Shown here: piece by piece, positions 60,842 to 64,000 of the stretch
Numbering within the stretch: position 1 is the stretch's first letter
How the letters are laid out: each line of letters opens with the position of its first letter
NCBI RefSeq assembly: GCF_020382885.2
Contig: NC_058497.1
Coordinates: forward strand, 16,050,330 to 16,114,329
Length of the DNA stretch: 64,000 nt
Reading direction: 5' to 3'
Source: Scatophagus argus
Taxonomy: Eukaryota; Chordata; Actinopteri; Scatophagidae
Translations under genes and position numbers: made by a program
Notes under the pieces: generated by a model
The model's database searches: none
What the model was told of the DNA's origin: nothing
The model's input: only the letters and a program-made list of their open reading frames with translations

Positions 60842-63800
60842 ATGGCTTCCTTGTCTTTGGAGTCTACCGAACAATCTGAGAACAGCCCCGAAGAGCCAAC
60901 AGCAACGGAGTGCAAAGAAGAGAAAGACCCGGTCCAAGTTTCGGAACAACTACTCCAAAGTTTTCAAAAGTCGGCTCTGAGTTTTTCCACTGACCAAGTA
61001 TCATGTCTGTGCGAGGCCCTCCTGCAGGCGGGCAATGTGGATCGCCTGTGGAGATTTCTATCCACCATACCTCCTTCGTCCGAGCTGCTACGTGGCAACG
61101 AAACCCTGCTGAAGGCCCAGGCACTGGTGGCTTTCCACCGGGAGGAATTCAAGGAGCTGTACGCCATCCTGGAAAGCTACGCCTTCCACCCGTCTAACCA
61201 TGGGTTCCTGCAGGACCTGTACCTGAAAGCCCGCTACAAGGAGGCGGAGAGGTCCCGTGGCCGCAGCCTGGGTGCAGTGGACAAGTACCGGCTCAGGAAA
61301 AAGTTCCCCCTGCCCAAGACTATATGGGACGGAGAGGAGACCGTGTACTGCTTCAAGGAGAAGTCACGAAATGCCTTGAAAGAGTGCTATAAGAGCAACA
61401 GGTACCCCACTCCGGACGAGAAGAAAAACCTGGCCAAAGTCACCGGACTGTCCCTCACACAGGTTAGCAACTGGTTCAAGAACCGCAGGCAGAGGGACAG
61501 GACCCCGTCCGGGACCCACAGCAAAAGGCAAGATCAGCAACACCGCAAACACATTTATTGCATTTACTGAGTCTTTATGGATAGAGCTCGGTGAAGTTCC
61601 TAAGTCATTTTCGAGGCGACAACTGTCCACAACTTTCCTTTGTTGTTTTGAAAACAGCTGGTTCATGTAATGCCGTGTTTTGTGACATCAATAGTGACTG
61701 AAACCATCAGACCTTGATGGTAAACAAAGACCGACAGGCGTTCACAAGGGAACACAGCACGATTATGTACACATTAAACTTAAACCCAGCAAATCAAATG
61801 TAAAAGTACTGCATCAGGTAAGAAGACAGACAGAGGAGTTGACTCTTGACAGCAGTAAAGCCACACAGGTCTGAGACCAGGAGCATGTTGCTTTGTTATG
61901 AAATGTGAGATCCAGGCACCTACCATGGCTCAAGTTTCTAGAAACCCTGCACTGCTGCCGGGGGCCTGCAGGGTGACCGAGGTTAGAGACGGAAGGTGGG
62001 GGTGGTAAGCAGAAGGGGGGGGGGGGTATCCTCTTAAGTTGCTTTCACACAGGTTGAAATCTCTGAGTTTTGCTGCCACTGTTTTACCAAGCAGGGGTGG
62101 GTGGGGTAAGAGAGAATAAAGCTGACTTATCTTATCAGACGTGAGTGTTTGCGGTGGTCTGGCAGACCGTCAGTCTGAATGGTTGACCGGGCTGCTATAC
62201 TATGTTAGACACATTAACCGAGTTGAAGGCCCTAAAAGTGTTTCTAGGAATGTATGTATGGCTGAAGAAGCACCTTGAGTATAATTATGTATAATACAGA
62301 GGGGACATTGTTTGTCTGAGGATGTCTGGGCAGTTTCTGAAATGCGAAAATGATTATTTATGATAACTTAAAATGTCCTACTGAAGACAGGCATGGTTTG
62401 GAGAAAAAAAATGTCATAGACATAGCAGGTTTAGTAGCTGTTTTGGAGTTGAACTTTGAAAACTTAAAATTTAATTTTGTTAAACACAATTCACACACAA
62501 AGCATTTCTTTGAGCGGGTAAAAATCACAGAAAGTGAAGACAGCTTATGCAAAATCAGAATTATACAATTTATTACTGGCCAATTTACCTGAGAGCTCTA
62601 ATTACAAAGTGTTAGGGGAGACCTGAAAACATGTATCATAAGGAGACTGGGAATCAGTATGTACTGAAGCCCACACTCAATGAGTTAATACTCGACACAG
62701 ATTGTTACAGTATAAATGGTTAAATTAAATCATTGTGATGGCAGTATCCCAGATTTATGCACAAAATGCATAGAGGTGAAGAGGACATTATTTCATTGTG
62801 TTTGGCAGCGCTGTAAAATAAAATATTTTTTGGGAAGAAGTTCTTAAAACAATGTAATTTTAATCCTCCCTTCAAATTCTATCAATCAGGCTCCTACTTC
62901 TGTTGATTAATGGCATAGTTACAAAATAATCACAACCTCTCTAACAATGTGTAATCCATTAACAATTGTGGATTAAAATGAACAGAAATCAGTGGAATGA
63001 TGATGCCTAATGCTATAAGCTCAAAGCATTTACATGATTGGATTAGCGATCAGTAGCTTGTTTACACTGATTCAGTTCAATGCATAACCCTCTCAAGCCA
63101 CACACACCTTTCCCTTTTATTTGACCCATGTATGTCTCCTCTGTTCCAGTGAGTCTGATGGGAATCACAGCACCGAGGATGAGGCGAGCCCCATGGACGA
63201 CGCCCCTGACAAACCAGAGGAGGCTGCTGGCTCCACAGCGTCCATCATCTCTCTGTCTGCTGTCCCCTGTAGCACAGGAAGCCAGCTCATCCTCAACGGG
63301 TCGGGTGGCTTCCTCACAGCCTCTCAGTCATTACTTCTGAATGGAAATTCCCTGATCTCTAGCGCTGGTGGCGGTGTCATAATTAACGGACTAAGCTTGG
63401 GCGATTGCCAGACAGTCACGCTGAGTCCTGTTGCAGCCAACTCTCCTTTGATACTGAATGGGGCTCAGGTAATAACCAAACCTACTATCAGTGTGCAGCC
63501 TCAGCAAGTAGTTTCTGTACCAGAGCGGGAGGTTTCATCCATGGAGGTCAAGCCAAGCAGTCTTCCAGCAGTCGTTCTTAGCACTAACACCACACCAGTG
63601 TCAAACCCTCCATCCATCATCTCTCCTCCTCTGCAAACCAAGACAGAAAGCGACAGTGCAATGGATTTCATCAGTGTCCCTGATTCAGAAGGCAGCAGCC
63701 AGACAGTATCTTCCTCTGCTTCATCTTTATCTCCCTCCTCACCAACGCTGTCCTCCCCAACCAGTATCCCTTCACTAGTTTTATCACAAAGCACCCAGCA

Positions 63801-64000
63801 GCAGGAGTCCCTCGCCCTCAAGGCCTTTATGTCAAATGTGGGCTCGGTAATCTCCAGTGCTACCGGGTCTCTCTCCACTCAGCAAGGCGAATATGTTGTT
63901 TTTACCACTGCTAGCTCCCAGTTAAACCCATGTGGGTCTGTGGTTTCCTCCAGCAACTCCACCCCTCAGGTCTTCTCTCTGCCCCAGGTTGTGCCTTCCA
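60842..64000 (+). CDS. six5: homeobox protein SIX5, 5' part
   Basis: Exon 1 codes from 60842 to 61527 and exon 2 from 63150 to the window end, still open. Exon 1 gives 228 codons plus two bases. The SIX domain covers about residues 47-155 ([56 protein letters not shown]) and the homeodomain about 157-216 ([34 protein letters not shown]). FLQDLYL and [10 protein letters not shown] fit SIX5 better than SIX4. Exon 2 begins with the shared SESDGN and has the SIX5-like [10 protein letters not shown] within a Ser/Thr/Val-rich activation region. SIX5 is a nuclear DNA-binding regulator; mammalian SIX5 adjoins DMPK. The donor of intron 1 is GC, not GT. The start chosen (AAAATGGCT, MASL) matches human MATL; an in-frame ATG at 60707 would add 45 low-complexity residues and is less likely. 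Confidence 0.94.

Overview
The window is nuclear DNA of a ray-finned fish, most likely a percomorph teleost. Genes are split by GT-AG introns. Every confident protein is a vertebrate orthologue. The intergenic DNA carries short repeats that I know from percomorph genomes: TIR-bearing MITEs, a Tc1 remnant, a Rex3-like LINE tail and a tRNA-derived SINE. No bacterial, viral or CRISPR content was seen. Exon borders were read by eye from splice sites, reading phase and remembered human orthologues; no search was run.

Layout from left to right: the 3' part of ppp1r37 (+, 881-3844); about 10 kb of repeat-rich intergenic DNA with a Tc1 transposase remnant and several MITEs; a zinc-transporter-1-like gene whose metal-site residues are mostly replaced (+, 14684-18900); the selenocysteine tRNA gene with a recognisable external Pol III promoter (+, 19963-20049); mrpl28 (+, 21356-23169); an intergenic repeat region; relb (-, 29146-37825); an intergenic stretch with a SINE; clptm1 (-, 41325-52060), whose second intron holds a 231-bp perfect dinucleotide tract; tbcb (-, 54798-57725); and the 5' part of six5 (+, 60842 to beyond the window).

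PPP1R37, the tRNA-Sec gene, RELB, CLPTM1 and SIX5 all lie close together on human 19q13.3, and TBCB is on 19q13.1. The window therefore preserves an old vertebrate linkage group, with mrpl28 (human 16p13.3) and the ZnT1-like gene as additional members. The genes do not form one pathway. They cover phosphatase regulation, metal-transporter-like function, selenoprotein synthesis, mitochondrial translation, non-canonical NF-kB signalling, ER/receptor trafficking, tubulin folding and a Six-type transcription factor.

The observations most worth following are: the ZnT1-like protein that has lost three of four transport-site ligands; a 21-nt frame-neutral relb microexon between two UG-repeat tracts; paired kB sites upstream of relb; a GC-AG intron in six5 next to the homeodomain, with a G-quadruplex motif before its start codon; and compensatory stem changes in tRNA-Sec.
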